NCBI GenBank assembly: GCA_964485345.1
Contig: CAZAJB010000003.1
Span: 1 to 64,000 of the forward strand
DNA: 64,000 nucleotides
DNA from: UBA5420 sp964485345
GTDB lineage: Bacteria; Bacillota; Limnochordia; Darwinibacteriales; Darwinibacteriaceae
Direction of reading: 5' to 3'
The position numbers and the translations under genes are program-made. Of this stretch, positions 56,075-64,000 are shown in pieces; position 1 is the stretch's first letter; each line of letters begins with the position of its first letter. The notes under the pieces were generated by a model, which ran no database searches, was not told where the DNA came from, and was given only the letters and a program-made list of their open reading frames with translations.

Positions 56075-56557
56075 ATGAGTCTGATTATGATGGTAGAGAT
56101 TCCTCGAGGGAGTCGCAACAAATATGAGTACAATGAGGAAGAGCAACGGTTCTATCTAGACCGTATGCTGTTCTCCTCAGTCCATTACCCATCGGATTAT
56201 GGTTTTATCCCTGAGACACTGGCAGAAGATGGGGACGCTCTAGACGCTCTCGTCCTAGTTGGTGAAGCTACCTTCCCGGGCTGCTTCATTCGCGTCGAGC
56301 CTGTTGCCGCCTTTGAAATGTGGGATGAAAAGGGCCCTGATCAAAAAATCCTTTGTGTACCCGTGAGTGATCCCCAATGGAACTGGGTGCAGCGACTCGG
56401 CGATGTTCCGCCACACTTGCTCCGAGAAATCACCCACTTTTTCCAGGTCTACAAGGATCTAGAGAAAAAGAAGACCAAAGTAGGTGACTGGCTCGATCGA
56501 GAAGAAGCTCAGCGCTTTGTAGCAGAAGCCCAGGCCCGGTACATTCACGGACAATAG
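56075..56557 (+). CDS. ppa: family I inorganic pyrophosphatase
   Basis: 160 residues. Substrate and metal motifs of the soluble family I enzyme: EIPRGSRNKYEY, YPSDYGFIPETLAEDGDALDALVLV (metal Asp residues) and KILCVPVSDPQW, then the KDLEKKKTKVGDW helix. It removes pyrophosphate from biosynthetic reactions. GGGAGG is 9 bases before the ATG. It is convergent with the YibQ-like gene, whose stop codon abuts. Confidence 0.95.
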   Translation: MSLIMMVEIPRGSRNKYEYNEEEQRFYLDRMLFSSVHYPSDYGFIPETLAEDGDALDALVLVGEATFPGCFIRVEPVAAFEMWDEKGPDQKILCVPVSDPQWNWVQRLGDVPPHLLREITHFFQVYKDLEKKKTKVGDWLDREEAQRFVAEAQARYIHGQ

Positions 56558-57808
56558 TCATTCCCCCACTAGTACTCTGGAGATGGGCACAAACTGTACG
56601 TCTGAATCCAGGAATTCTGGAATCATCTGCCACAGAGCATCAGCGGTCGCAGGACGGACATGTCCTATCACAACGGCGTGTCCTTGCCTCTGGGCTAGTT
56701 CCAGGCCAGCGCGCAGCTGACCTTTTATTTTGTCCACATCGCTCTCATTGTCGATGAAAAAATTGCTCACCCCAATAGATACCCCCAGCTCAAGAGCGAC
56801 CTCCCGGACCACACTGGCTGTGGTGGTGCGGCTGTCCACAAAAAATAGTCCTAACTCCTTTACCACCTTTAAGACGTGGGCCATGATCTCAGGATCCGCC
56901 GTAACGAGGGACCCCATGTGATTATTCAAGCCCACCACTACCGGGAGCGAAGCCAGGTTCTCCTTCAGCCGAGCCTCCACTTCTTCGCCATCCATACCGA
57001 GCGTAACTCCCCCTGGTCCTAGATCCAGAGTCGAACTTAGGGCTTCCATAGGTTGGTGCAAAATTACCTCGTGACCAGCCCTAACTAGCCTTTCACTAGC
57101 TTCTTGGGATAGTTCCAGATGGGGCAAGACCGCCATGGTTAGCGGCAGGGGATAAGCGATCAACGGCTCTACTGCGGGGGTAGAATAGCCCCAATCGTCG
57201 ATAATTACGGCCAAGACCGGCGACTGCGGTGTTTTCCGCAAAAAACCCCCTGGATCGAAGCGTTCGCCCAGCACGGAGATGAAACCCCCATAGTAATAAT
57301 CGTAGTTCTGGGGATTAAGAAGCTCAATCTTCCATTCGTAGGCCAATACCTGGGAGTCCATTTCTGACACGCTACTCCAAAAGCCAAGCGTATAGCCATG
57401 TTCGCTAGACTCGAGCTGGATCTTCCATCCCTCTGCCAGAAAGAGTTCAGCAAGCTGTAAAACCGCCCTTGAAAGACGTAGTTCATGACGCTCCGGAACC
57501 AGAACCAAGGTTTCTTGCCCCTGCACCCAGGCTAAGTCTTGGCTGGCTGCCCCTACCTGCACATGATAATCTTGATGGCGTCTAAGGATGATATAGCCGC
57601 TGTCTTGCCAAAAATCCGCCAGACTGTCCAAATCTGGAGCCTTTGGTCGAGCGATTTCGAGCTCGACCCGGTGCTCAGCCCCTAAGTCAAAGGGCAGCTC
57701 TGGTCCCCCTAGAAGACCTAAGACAGCAAACCCTAAGGAGCTCAAAGCCAACAAGACCATGAGCACACCTATGGTTGATTTTTTCTCCTCCAATCGAAAC
57801 TGTGTCAA
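56558..57808 (-). CDS. divergent polysaccharide deacetylase (YibQ family)
   Basis: 416 residues. A membrane anchor at about 12-32, then about 170 residues of non-conserved extracytoplasmic sequence, then the YibQ/DUF610 NodB-like domain: AVIIDDWGYS (metal Asp pair), LPLTMAVLPHL, HEVILHQPMEA (His) and VGLNNHMGSLVT, FFVDSRTTT. It probably acts on cell-wall polysaccharide; the family is often encoded next to ctpA and envC-like genes. It follows the PDZ membrane protein by 4 bases. Confidence 0.87.
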   Translation of the reverse strand: MTQFRLEEKKSTIGVLMVLLALSSLGFAVLGLLGGPELPFDLGAEHRVELEIARPKAPDLDSLADFWQDSGYIILRRHQDYHVQVGAASQDLAWVQGQETLVLVPERHELRLSRAVLQLAELFLAEGWKIQLESSEHGYTLGFWSSVSEMDSQVLAYEWKIELLNPQNYDYYYGGFISVLGERFDPGGFLRKTPQSPVLAVIIDDWGYSTPAVEPLIAYPLPLTMAVLPHLELSQEASERLVRAGHEVILHQPMEALSSTLDLGPGGVTLGMDGEEVEARLKENLASLPVVVGLNNHMGSLVTADPEIMAHVLKVVKELGLFFVDSRTTTASVVREVALELGVSIGVSNFFIDNESDVDKIKGQLRAGLELAQRQGHAVVIGHVRPATADALWQMIPEFLDSDVQFVPISRVLVGE

Positions 57809-57812
57809 AGTC

Positions 57813-59063
57813 TCACTTCCTCGATTTCCACTTGCTCCATAGACTCTTTAGAGGTCCGTCTTTAAAGCGCACATAGGCACCTTGCGCCGGATGGGGTGCT
57901 GGGACAATTCCCAAGGGAGGCACCTTTCCCGTATAGTTGATTATCCGCTGGACGGGCTGGCGAAACTGGTTTTCCACCACAAGTATCGGATCGATCATCC
58001 ACGGAGTCATTTGATGTGCCAGAGCACTAAGGTCTTCGATCTCCACACCATTGATGCTCCGAATCACGTCGCCGGCGTCTAGACCCATGGCTTCCGCCGG
58101 TGAGTTAGGATACACGGTCAAAACCATCACTCCGCCTTCCCCCACGAAGACAGGAGTGTTTTCTTTCTCTCGCCTCTTCCCCAGGTAGATGACTAGCTCA
58201 TGCCCGAGAGGTGCAAATAGGACGGGTAGAATTGTCACTGCTGGATAGGCATTTGCTACGAGAGCTAGACCTAAGAGGCTGAGACTATAGACGAGTAGCA
58301 ACCCCGCGCTACGCCGAGCCCTCGTCTTCGGTAACTCCGTCTGCACAAAGTCACTATAACCCAGGGCCACGACTAAGGGAAATAACACATGGAGCAATAC
58401 ATGATTCTCTGGCACCTCCAAGCCTGGCTGGAAAATAGGCCACCAGTCTGGCATGGGTACTGATTGTAGGTCCACCCCTGAACTGAGCATCACCATACCC
58501 ACCAAAGCGATGGTTGGCATGGGCCAGAACTTTCGCAGGGCAAAGCCGCCAACCACCTTGCCGCTCTCATGTTTGAAGAACATGGGAGAGGCATTGTGGT
58601 ACCCGTTGACAAAAATCAAGAGCGACTCTACAATGTGTAGGACTGCCACCAACGCCATGAGCGTGGCAACATGGATCTGGGGAAAACCTGTGATCAGTGC
58701 GACTAGACTCACGAGACTGCCCGCGTAAGCAAAACAGAGAAATCGTTGGTCAATCAGCATGAGCAATATGGCTGCTAACCACAGATAGGCTACTCCAGCG
58801 TCGCTAATAGAAACGCCGAGTAGGATAAAAATCATGGTTGCCAGCATTCCTCCTCCGATGCCATACACCAGAGAGGTTACTGTCTCCATCAAAGGGTTTA
58901 TTCGCTTCAAACGGAAGAACCCCTGTTCGTATTGGAGAATTTTTTTGTATTGCCGATACACTAGAACGAAGACAAGGGCCATGATCAAGATGTAGCGCAG
59001 GTCAGTGACCATAAAGGTAAATGTTTGAAACGTTATTTTGACAAGTTCCCAAAGATAATTCAA
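57813..59063 (-). CDS. multi-span membrane protein with C-terminal PDZ domain (MinJ-like)
   Basis: About 416 residues. Around eight hydrophobic spans (about 10-290) lead to a PDZ domain (about 310-380; GVMVLTVYPNSPAEAMGLDAGDVIRSINGVEI). The layout and its place next to ctpA match B. subtilis MinJ (yvjD, beside ctpB). MinJ bridges DivIVA and MinD. TTG 59063 is preferred: GGGAGGAG lies 6 bases upstream, whereas the longer ATG start has none. Orthology is inferred from layout and position only. Confidence 0.75.
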   Translation of the reverse strand: MNYLWELVKITFQTFTFMVTDLRYILIMALVFVLVYRQYKKILQYEQGFFRLKRINPLMETVTSLVYGIGGGMLATMIFILLGVSISDAGVAYLWLAAILLMLIDQRFLCFAYAGSLVSLVALITGFPQIHVATLMALVAVLHIVESLLIFVNGYHNASPMFFKHESGKVVGGFALRKFWPMPTIALVGMVMLSSGVDLQSVPMPDWWPIFQPGLEVPENHVLLHVLFPLVVALGYSDFVQTELPKTRARRSAGLLLVYSLSLLGLALVANAYPAVTILPVLFAPLGHELVIYLGKRREKENTPVFVGEGGVMVLTVYPNSPAEAMGLDAGDVIRSINGVEIEDLSALAHQMTPWMIDPILVVENQFRQPVQRIINYTGKVPPLGIVPAPHPAQGAYVRFKDGPLKSLWSKWKSRK

Positions 59064-59098
59064 CGACTTCTCCTCCCTGATTCTAACGGGGAACACAG

Positions 59099-59123
59099 CA
59101 CCCCGGAGATAGTTTCCGGGGTG
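59099..59123 (-). terminator. 9-bp hairpin after ctpA (weak terminator or processing stem)
   Basis: CACCCCGGA (59099-59107) pairs with TCCGGGGTG (59115-59123) around seven bases. There is no T-run on the minus strand, so it may stabilise or partly terminate the ctpA transcript. Confidence 0.4.
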
Positions 59124-59133
59124 GCGTATACAC

Positions 59134-60339
59134 TCAAAGCTGGTTTCGTAGGACTTCTAAAGCCTTTTCTAACTGCGGATCATGCTCCGCCTCATCAAGA
59201 TAAATCGCTTCTTCCTCTTCGATTGTCACTTCAACCACAATGTCTGGTTCGATACCCACCCCATTGATATCCTTGCCTCCCGACGTAAGGTAGCCCTGTT
59301 CTGTCACGGTCAGGGCACTCCCGTCACGGAGAGGATAGAGAGATTGCACCAAACCCTTGCCGAAGGTGGTCGTCCCGACCAAAGTGGCTAGGCCATTATC
59401 TTGCAGGGCACCGGAGACAATCTCCGAAGCGCTGGCGCTGCCGCCATTGATCAAGACTGCTATCGGCATGGGTGTACGCGTCCCCACTGTCATACTATCG
59501 AAGGGAGTACGAGTACCTTCCTGATCCTCCAAGTAGACAAGGGGTGCCCCAGAAACAAACTCGTTAGCCACCTCCAATGCTGCACCAAGTGTACCACCTG
59601 GGTTAAAACGAAGATCGAGAATCAAAGCCTGTTGTCCTTTTTGGTCTAGGTCTGCCAAGGCGGCCACCAACTCATCATAGGTACGATCCGAAAAGTTGGT
59701 GATCTCTACATACCCAATATTATGTTGTTCATCGACCATGTAATAATCAGGAACCGACACCACATTAATCAATTCCCGCACGATATGAAGCTCAAAGATA
59801 TCTTCATCACGGCGAATTGTCAGGTCCAGTTCAGTCTCTTCTGGTCCCCGCATCAAACTCACTGCTTCATCCAAGGTCATGTAGGTGGTATCTTTACCAT
59901 CAATGGCCATAATTTTGTCGCCACGCCTTAGGCCCGCCCGCTCCCCGGGCGTCCCTTTGATAGGCGAGACCACAGTGACTCGATCATCTACAATGCCTAC
60001 AGATAGACCAATTCCCCCGTAGATACCCGTCGTTGTATTCATCATATTCTCAAAGGCGCTCGCATCCATATGGCGAGTATAGGGATCATCAAGGGCATTC
60101 TTCAGCATCCCGTTAATCGTACCATGGGTGACATAGGACTTCAGCAAGTCAAAGGTGCTGACCGGCTGAAAGTAATGTCTGGTCTTCACCAAAGCGATAA
60201 CCTCCAAGGCTGTTCCAATACTCTCATAGCGGGTCTCGCCCTCAGGCACCTGCAGATTGGCCTGGTACGAACCGTAGGCAAGAGAGACCGACAAGAACGC
60301 CACGATCAATAGGATTATTAGAGTTGCTTTCCGGCTCAC
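59134..60339 (-). CDS. ctpA: C-terminal processing protease (S41)
   Basis: 401 residues. Signal anchor at about 5-23, PDZ domain about 105-190 (GIGLSVGIVDDRVTVVSPIKGTPGERAGLRRGDKI), then the S41 core with LDLRFNPGG, the catalytic Ser in GGSASASEIVSG (about 299-310) and the catalytic Lys328 in TTFGKGLVQS. It degrades or trims envelope proteins; Bacillus CtpB signals in sporulation by cutting SpoIVFA, which is interesting because SpoIVFA is reduced here. Followed by the MinJ-like gene. Confidence 0.95.
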   Translation of the reverse strand: MSRKATLIILLIVAFLSVSLAYGSYQANLQVPEGETRYESIGTALEVIALVKTRHYFQPVSTFDLLKSYVTHGTINGMLKNALDDPYTRHMDASAFENMMNTTTGIYGGIGLSVGIVDDRVTVVSPIKGTPGERAGLRRGDKIMAIDGKDTTYMTLDEAVSLMRGPEETELDLTIRRDEDIFELHIVRELINVVSVPDYYMVDEQHNIGYVEITNFSDRTYDELVAALADLDQKGQQALILDLRFNPGGTLGAALEVANEFVSGAPLVYLEDQEGTRTPFDSMTVGTRTPMPIAVLINGGSASASEIVSGALQDNGLATLVGTTTFGKGLVQSLYPLRDGSALTVTEQGYLTSGGKDINGVGIEPDIVVEVTIEEEEAIYLDEAEHDPQLEKALEVLRNQL

Positions 60340-60456
60340 TCCATCACCATCTTTCTATTCTAGGCAAACTATATGTGAAAACTCCCTGTCACATACTTAT
60401 TAATGATTCATATTATCATATCAAAAACCCCTATGGCTTGGCAAGTACCCCGCCCC

Positions 60457-61305
60457 TCAAGGCGAAGACCGCAGTCCCCTAAAACCTTCTCCAAGGACTT
60501 CATGGACATCGTAAATAATCACAAAAGCTCTCTTATCCGTCTCCGCCACAATGCTCTTCAATGTAGCGATCTCCATGCGCGAGACAATGGCTAAGAGGAT
60601 TTGCCTGTCATGCTTGGTATACATGCCCCGGCCATCGAGCATCGTCACTCCTCGCTCGAGTCGGTCCATGATCCTTTGACCAATCGTTTCTGGGTCATCG
60701 GAAATAACCAGACAAGCCTTAGCGTAGCTTTGGCCTTCCTGCACCAAGTCCACGGCTTTCGTCGTAATAAAAACGGCAATCAGCGCGTACATGGCCAGTT
60801 CCGGCCCAAAGGCGATACCCGCTAGGACAATCACAAACCCATCTACAATGAGCAGGGCCTGGCCAACACTCGTGGGAAAGAAGCGGGCCACCAACTGTGC
60901 AGCCATATCGGTGCCTCCCGTGGAACCACCTGCACGAAACGCTATCCCTAGGCCAATTCCGGACAGTACGCCCCCATAGATGGCCGCCAGCAATAAGTCA
61001 CTAGTGGGAGGAGTAGCAAACCGGTTGAAAATGTCCACAAAAATGGACAGGGTAATGGTTCCAAACAGTGTTTTTGCACCGAAGACAGGTCCAAAAACAC
61101 GCCAGCTCAACAAGAACAGGGGAATATTCAACAGAAGCATCGTGACCCCAACAGAGAGCCCCGTGAGGTGATAGGCGACTGTGGCGAGACCGCTGACACC
61201 CCCTGCGGCAATCTTGGCAGGAATGAGGAAGTAACTGACCCCAACAGCCGTGATCATGACTCCAAGCAGAACCCCGCCATAACCCAAAAGAACCCTCTTA
61301 AGCAT
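60457..61305 (-). CDS. yitT: YitT family membrane protein (DUF161/DUF2179)
   Basis: 282 residues. About five to six membrane spans with GVSYFLIPAKIAAGGVSGLATV and FRAGGSTGGTDMAAQLVARF, the family repeats, then a cytoplasmic DUF2179 domain (about 215-282; ERGVTMLDGRGMYTKHDRQILLAIVSR). The function is unknown. ATG 61305 has GGGGAGG; its start is 5 bases from the tagA stop. Confidence 0.92.
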   Translation of the reverse strand: MLKRVLLGYGGVLLGVMITAVGVSYFLIPAKIAAGGVSGLATVAYHLTGLSVGVTMLLLNIPLFLLSWRVFGPVFGAKTLFGTITLSIFVDIFNRFATPPTSDLLLAAIYGGVLSGIGLGIAFRAGGSTGGTDMAAQLVARFFPTSVGQALLIVDGFVIVLAGIAFGPELAMYALIAVFITTKAVDLVQEGQSYAKACLVISDDPETIGQRIMDRLERGVTMLDGRGMYTKHDRQILLAIVSRMEIATLKSIVAETDKRAFVIIYDVHEVLGEGFRGLRSSP

Positions 61306-61309
61306 ATGC

Positions 61310-62047
61310 CTACCTCCCCTGCCGAAATCGCCAGAACACAACAGATAACACAAAAAACGGCAAGACCAATAAACGTTTGATCCTCCAAGGTTGCCGAATC
61401 AGACGATAGAGCCATTCCACGTTGATTTTGCGCATCCAGAGCGGGGCACGTTTATCTACACCTGCCCACACATTGAAACTCCCGCCCACTCCTATAGCCA
61501 GCGGTATCTTAAGGGCTCCTAGATGAGCTGCGAGCCACTTTTCCTGGCGTGGCACGCCCAGGGCAGCTAGTAGTATGTGGGGATTTAGGTGCTGAATTGT
61601 CGCCAGGATCTCCTCTTCTTCCTCTCCAGATGCAAAGAAGCCATGGTGAGTGCCGACGATTTTCAAGTCGGAGTGTTCCCGCAGGAGTGCCTGTGCCGCC
61701 TGGTCTGAAACACCTTCTTCACCGCCTAAGAAGAACACGCTCCAACCTCTAGCAGCCGCCTGCTCCAGCAAACCTTCAGCGAGTTCGATGCCGGGAATTC
61801 TCTCCGGCACCGGCTTACCAAGAAAGCGGGCAGCCCAGACAACGCCAATTCCGTCTGCCACCACCAAATCCGCTCGTTCCATGATTTCTGCCAGCAGTTG
61901 ATCGCCCCTGGCCTTCATCACCATCTCTGGGTTCGCCGTAATCACCAAATGAGCATCACCGTCAGCCACAAACGATGCCAAGCGACCTTGGGCCTCTGCC
62001 ATGGTCACTGGATCAAACCCACTGCCTAAGATCTGCGTCCTTTGCAT
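61310..62047 (-). CDS. tagA: WecG/TagA/CpsF family glycosyltransferase
   Basis: 245 residues. Family motifs: HLVITANPEMVMKA, LVVADGIGVVWAAR, RIPGIELAEGL, FFLGG, and LLAALGVPRQEKWLAAH. The C-terminal amphipathic stretch (WLYRLIRQPWRIKRLLVLP) targets the membrane. It adds ManNAc-type sugars to lipid-linked GlcNAc for wall teichoic acid or secondary wall polymer. It is directly after csaB, consistent with making a secondary cell-wall polymer. Confidence 0.93.
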   Translation of the reverse strand: MQRTQILGSGFDPVTMAEAQGRLASFVADGDAHLVITANPEMVMKARGDQLLAEIMERADLVVADGIGVVWAARFLGKPVPERIPGIELAEGLLEQAAARGWSVFFLGGEEGVSDQAAQALLREHSDLKIVGTHHGFFASGEEEEEILATIQHLNPHILLAALGVPRQEKWLAAHLGALKIPLAIGVGGSFNVWAGVDKRAPLWMRKINVEWLYRLIRQPWRIKRLLVLPFFVLSVVFWRFRQGR

Positions 62048-62051
62048 GCTC

Positions 62052-63086
62052 TCATCTCACCACCACTCTAGCCAACATCGCGCGATTTTTCAGGGCACTG
62101 ATTCGTACGACCTCCAAGGCTTTACGATAGTCTAACCTATGCTGATCCGCGTTCTGCAATACTCTATCCACACCCAAAGCTAGATCCCCCACGTCCTCCA
62201 GTTCAAAGCAGGGAATCTGGAGCTGCTCACTAATGGCGGCAACCTTGGGATCGTAGTTCAAGCCTAAAGGTTGACAGTCATGCAGGGCACTGAAGATCAG
62301 TCCATGCAGACGCATGGATACAAAGAGACTGGCTCCAGAGAACACCTGGCCCAAGGTCTCAAGTGTTACGCCTTGATGAACCTTTAGGTCCGAGCATCTT
62401 TCCTGCAGGGCCTGGCCCATCTCTAAGTCCCCGGGACCTAGAGGCAAGAACTCCACAGTAAAACCTTGGTCCTGCCAATACCTAGACTGATGGAGCCAAA
62501 GATCCTGCTGCCACTCCCAACCCTCATAGGGTCGCAAATTGAACAATATCCTGCGTGACTTGGGCCCAAGATCCTCCACTAATCCATGCTGGAAGACAGG
62601 ATCGGCACAAAGCTGAATTTTCTCCGCTGGCACTCCCAAGTCGACTAGAAACTGTAGGCTACCTTCGTTACGTACCGAGCAGGCGAGGCTGCGTTTGAAG
62701 GCCCTGGCTATCCATGAGCGAAAAAAACCACTTCGCACCGGACCTAGTCCCTGTCCATACATGACCACTGGGACGCCGCGGAGATGTGCCAATTCCACCA
62801 AGCCCAGATAATAGGGAATGCTCCGCTTGCTGGTCACATCCTGCAACAAGGAACCTCCCCCACTAAGAAAAAGGCGCGCGGTTCCCATTTTGTTCCATAT
62901 TTGCCTAAGATCGTAACGGGGTAAAGCCCTCACTCCCAGTTGCCCGGCTGTCATCTGCGGGTTATTCGACAGTACGACAATCTCTTCGCTCGGAACGCCG
63001 AGGGCAAGGAGATCCTCGCATACGGTAGCCAGGATTGCCTCATCGCCCAGATTATCGAATCCGTAATAGCCCGAGATTAATATCAC
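62052..63086 (-). CDS. csaB: polysaccharide pyruvyl transferase CsaB
   Basis: About 344 residues. Starts ILISGYYGFDNLGDEAILATV, the CsaB hallmark, and has LFLSGGGSLLQD, VVMYGQGLGPV and SMRLHGLIFSALHDC. It adds pyruvate ketals to the wall polymer that anchors SLH-domain surface proteins. GTG 63086 sits 7 bases after AGGAGG; a TTG six bases upstream is too close to it. It overlaps the DUF5693 gene by about 35 bases. Confidence 0.93.
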   Translation of the reverse strand: MILISGYYGFDNLGDEAILATVCEDLLALGVPSEEIVVLSNNPQMTAGQLGVRALPRYDLRQIWNKMGTARLFLSGGGSLLQDVTSKRSIPYYLGLVELAHLRGVPVVMYGQGLGPVRSGFFRSWIARAFKRSLACSVRNEGSLQFLVDLGVPAEKIQLCADPVFQHGLVEDLGPKSRRILFNLRPYEGWEWQQDLWLHQSRYWQDQGFTVEFLPLGPGDLEMGQALQERCSDLKVHQGVTLETLGQVFSGASLFVSMRLHGLIFSALHDCQPLGLNYDPKVAAISEQLQIPCFELEDVGDLALGVDRVLQNADQHRLDYRKALEVVRISALKNRAMLARVVVR

Positions 63087-64000
63087 TGCCAAGCCTCCTC
63101 TTCGCCCAGTTCAATACTGCAAAGATGATCCAGCCTAGGAGGTATCCAAAGAACAACCCATAGAATGTCCTGAGTAGACTTACCCATAGAAAGGTATGGG
63201 TGTGTGTAAAGGTATTGACAAGCGATATCTGCCCAATGACGGCCACAGGAAGCCACCAGGACCTACGTCGTTCCTTGGAATGGAGGGCCAAGTATAAGGC
63301 AGGATGGCCTAGGAACAGTTCCTTCGTGCGGGGGCGTACAACGAGTAGGTTTTCTAAGAATTCCCGCGCCCTAACTTCAAAGCCCAAGGCAGGGAGCCCA
63401 AAATTACCCGTTCGCAGTATATAAACGACACCCAGGAGACCAAGGACCCCTGCCAAGAGCAAGTAAGGCACTGGGATACTCCTTTGTAGCCAGCCCCGCA
63501 AAGGCCGAATCAAGCTGAAGATCACTAGGGCTATTGGGACAACATGCATGAGTTTAACCCCTCGAAACTCCTGGACCTTGATCAAGAACTCCGTTCCGCT
63601 CAGCATGGTCACAACAAAGAGCGCGCCGATCATGGAAATTAGAGAGATACCAATATAGTTCGTCAACGGCCTCTTGCCCCAATCGAGCTGCAGGGCCAGG
63701 GAGGGGAAAATGATTGCTGCCACAAGGGCCAAGCCCTGTCTACCCCAGGTCGGTGCGATGGTAAGTAGGGCTAGACTCAGTGCTAGTGCCACCACTCCCA
63801 ACCAGAGGATCAGCGTCTCCCAACGGGGAAAGAGATCCATGGCGTACCAAACAGAGGCTGCTAGAATTCCTGCCCCAACCACGGCTGTCCAAACCCAAGC
63901 GATACGCCAAAGTGGAAAGGGCTGTGCTTGTCCTACGGCAAAACCAGCCTCTACTAACCTCGCCTGTAGTCGATCCAAGAGGTGCAAGGAACGCTCCAAG
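63052..64000 (-). CDS. DUF5693 multi-span membrane protein (5' end beyond window)
   Basis: The last 315 or so codons are visible. At least eight hydrophobic spans alternate with short Arg/Lys loops. The segment RAREFLENLLVVRPRTKELFLGHPALYLAL is typical of the DUF5693 proteins encoded before csaB in Firmicutes. The function is unknown; context suggests envelope polymer assembly. Start lies upstream of this window. Confidence 0.8.
   Translation of the reverse strand, partial: LERSLHLLDRLQARLVEAGFAVGQAQPFPLWRIAWVWTAVVGAGILAASVWYAMDLFPRWETLILWLGVVALALSLALLTIAPTWGRQGLALVAAIIFPSLALQLDWGKRPLTNYIGISLISMIGALFVVTMLSGTEFLIKVQEFRGVKLMHVVPIALVIFSLIRPLRGWLQRSIPVPYLLLAGVLGLLGVVYILRTGNFGLPALGFEVRAREFLENLLVVRPRTKELFLGHPALYLALHSKERRRSWWLPVAVIGQISLVNTFTHTHTFLWVSLLRTFYGLFFGYLLGWIIFAVLNWAKRRLGSDINLGLLRIR

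Overview
The window reads as a chromosomal segment of a spore-forming Firmicute that has an outer membrane. The sporulation genes (spoIID, a spoIVFB-type protease), a T-box leader on valS, a CIRCE operator on groESL, NdoA-type mazEF and GatCAB amidation all point to Firmicutes. Four secreted proteins with signal peptides, beta-rich repeats and a C-terminal Phe look like outer-membrane barrels, which points to a diderm lineage; Limnochordia-like is my best guess (inference, no marker phylogeny was possible). Almost everything lies on the minus strand; only an XRE regulator, one barrel and ppa are on the plus strand. I see no tRNA, rRNA, insertion sequence, prophage or CRISPR array.

Transcription runs from high to low coordinates. 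At the left end (1-14.5 kb) is the classical Firmicute shape/division block: spoIID, a small unknown gene, maf-radC-mreBCD-mrdA-minCDE, a shrunken spoIVFA-position gene plus spoIVFB, two radical-SAM-linked genes, rng and rplU with its leader. From 14.3 to 28.1 kb are a ferredoxin, a SPOR protein, folC, T-box-controlled valS, fur, a degenerate Lgt-like membrane protein, gatB-gatA-gatC, ligA and pcrA. From 28.4 to 36.4 kb are hisIE, guaA with a collapsed glutaminase domain, hpt, groESL, a ComB-like phosphatase and the t6A block tsaD-rimI-tsaB-tsaE.

From 36.4 to 48.4 kb the region is more accessory in character: an amidohydrolase behind two tandem dyads, a PuuD-like hydrolase, mazEF with a divergent XRE gene, two large porin-like proteins, an MsmX-type sugar ABC ATPase, a HAD phosphatase, a DUF4097 protein, and two small barrels on opposite strands. 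From 48.4 to 64 kb are an SPL-family radical SAM protein, uvrC-uvrA-uvrB, ppa, a YibQ-type deacetylase, a MinJ-like PDZ membrane protein with ctpA, YitT, and a cell-surface block (tagA/wecG, csaB, DUF5693).

The most notable points are: (1) both porin leaders carry a hairpin with an identical 12-nt loop on stems of different sequence but conserved pairing, plus an extra 11-bp inverted repeat upstream of the second porin; (2) GuaA lacks about 110 residues of its amidotransferase domain including the catalytic triad; (3) the spoIVFA slot holds only a 79-residue single-span protein; (4) an Lgt family protein lacks the usual catalytic signature; (5) MinE and a MinJ-like protein occur in the same genome.
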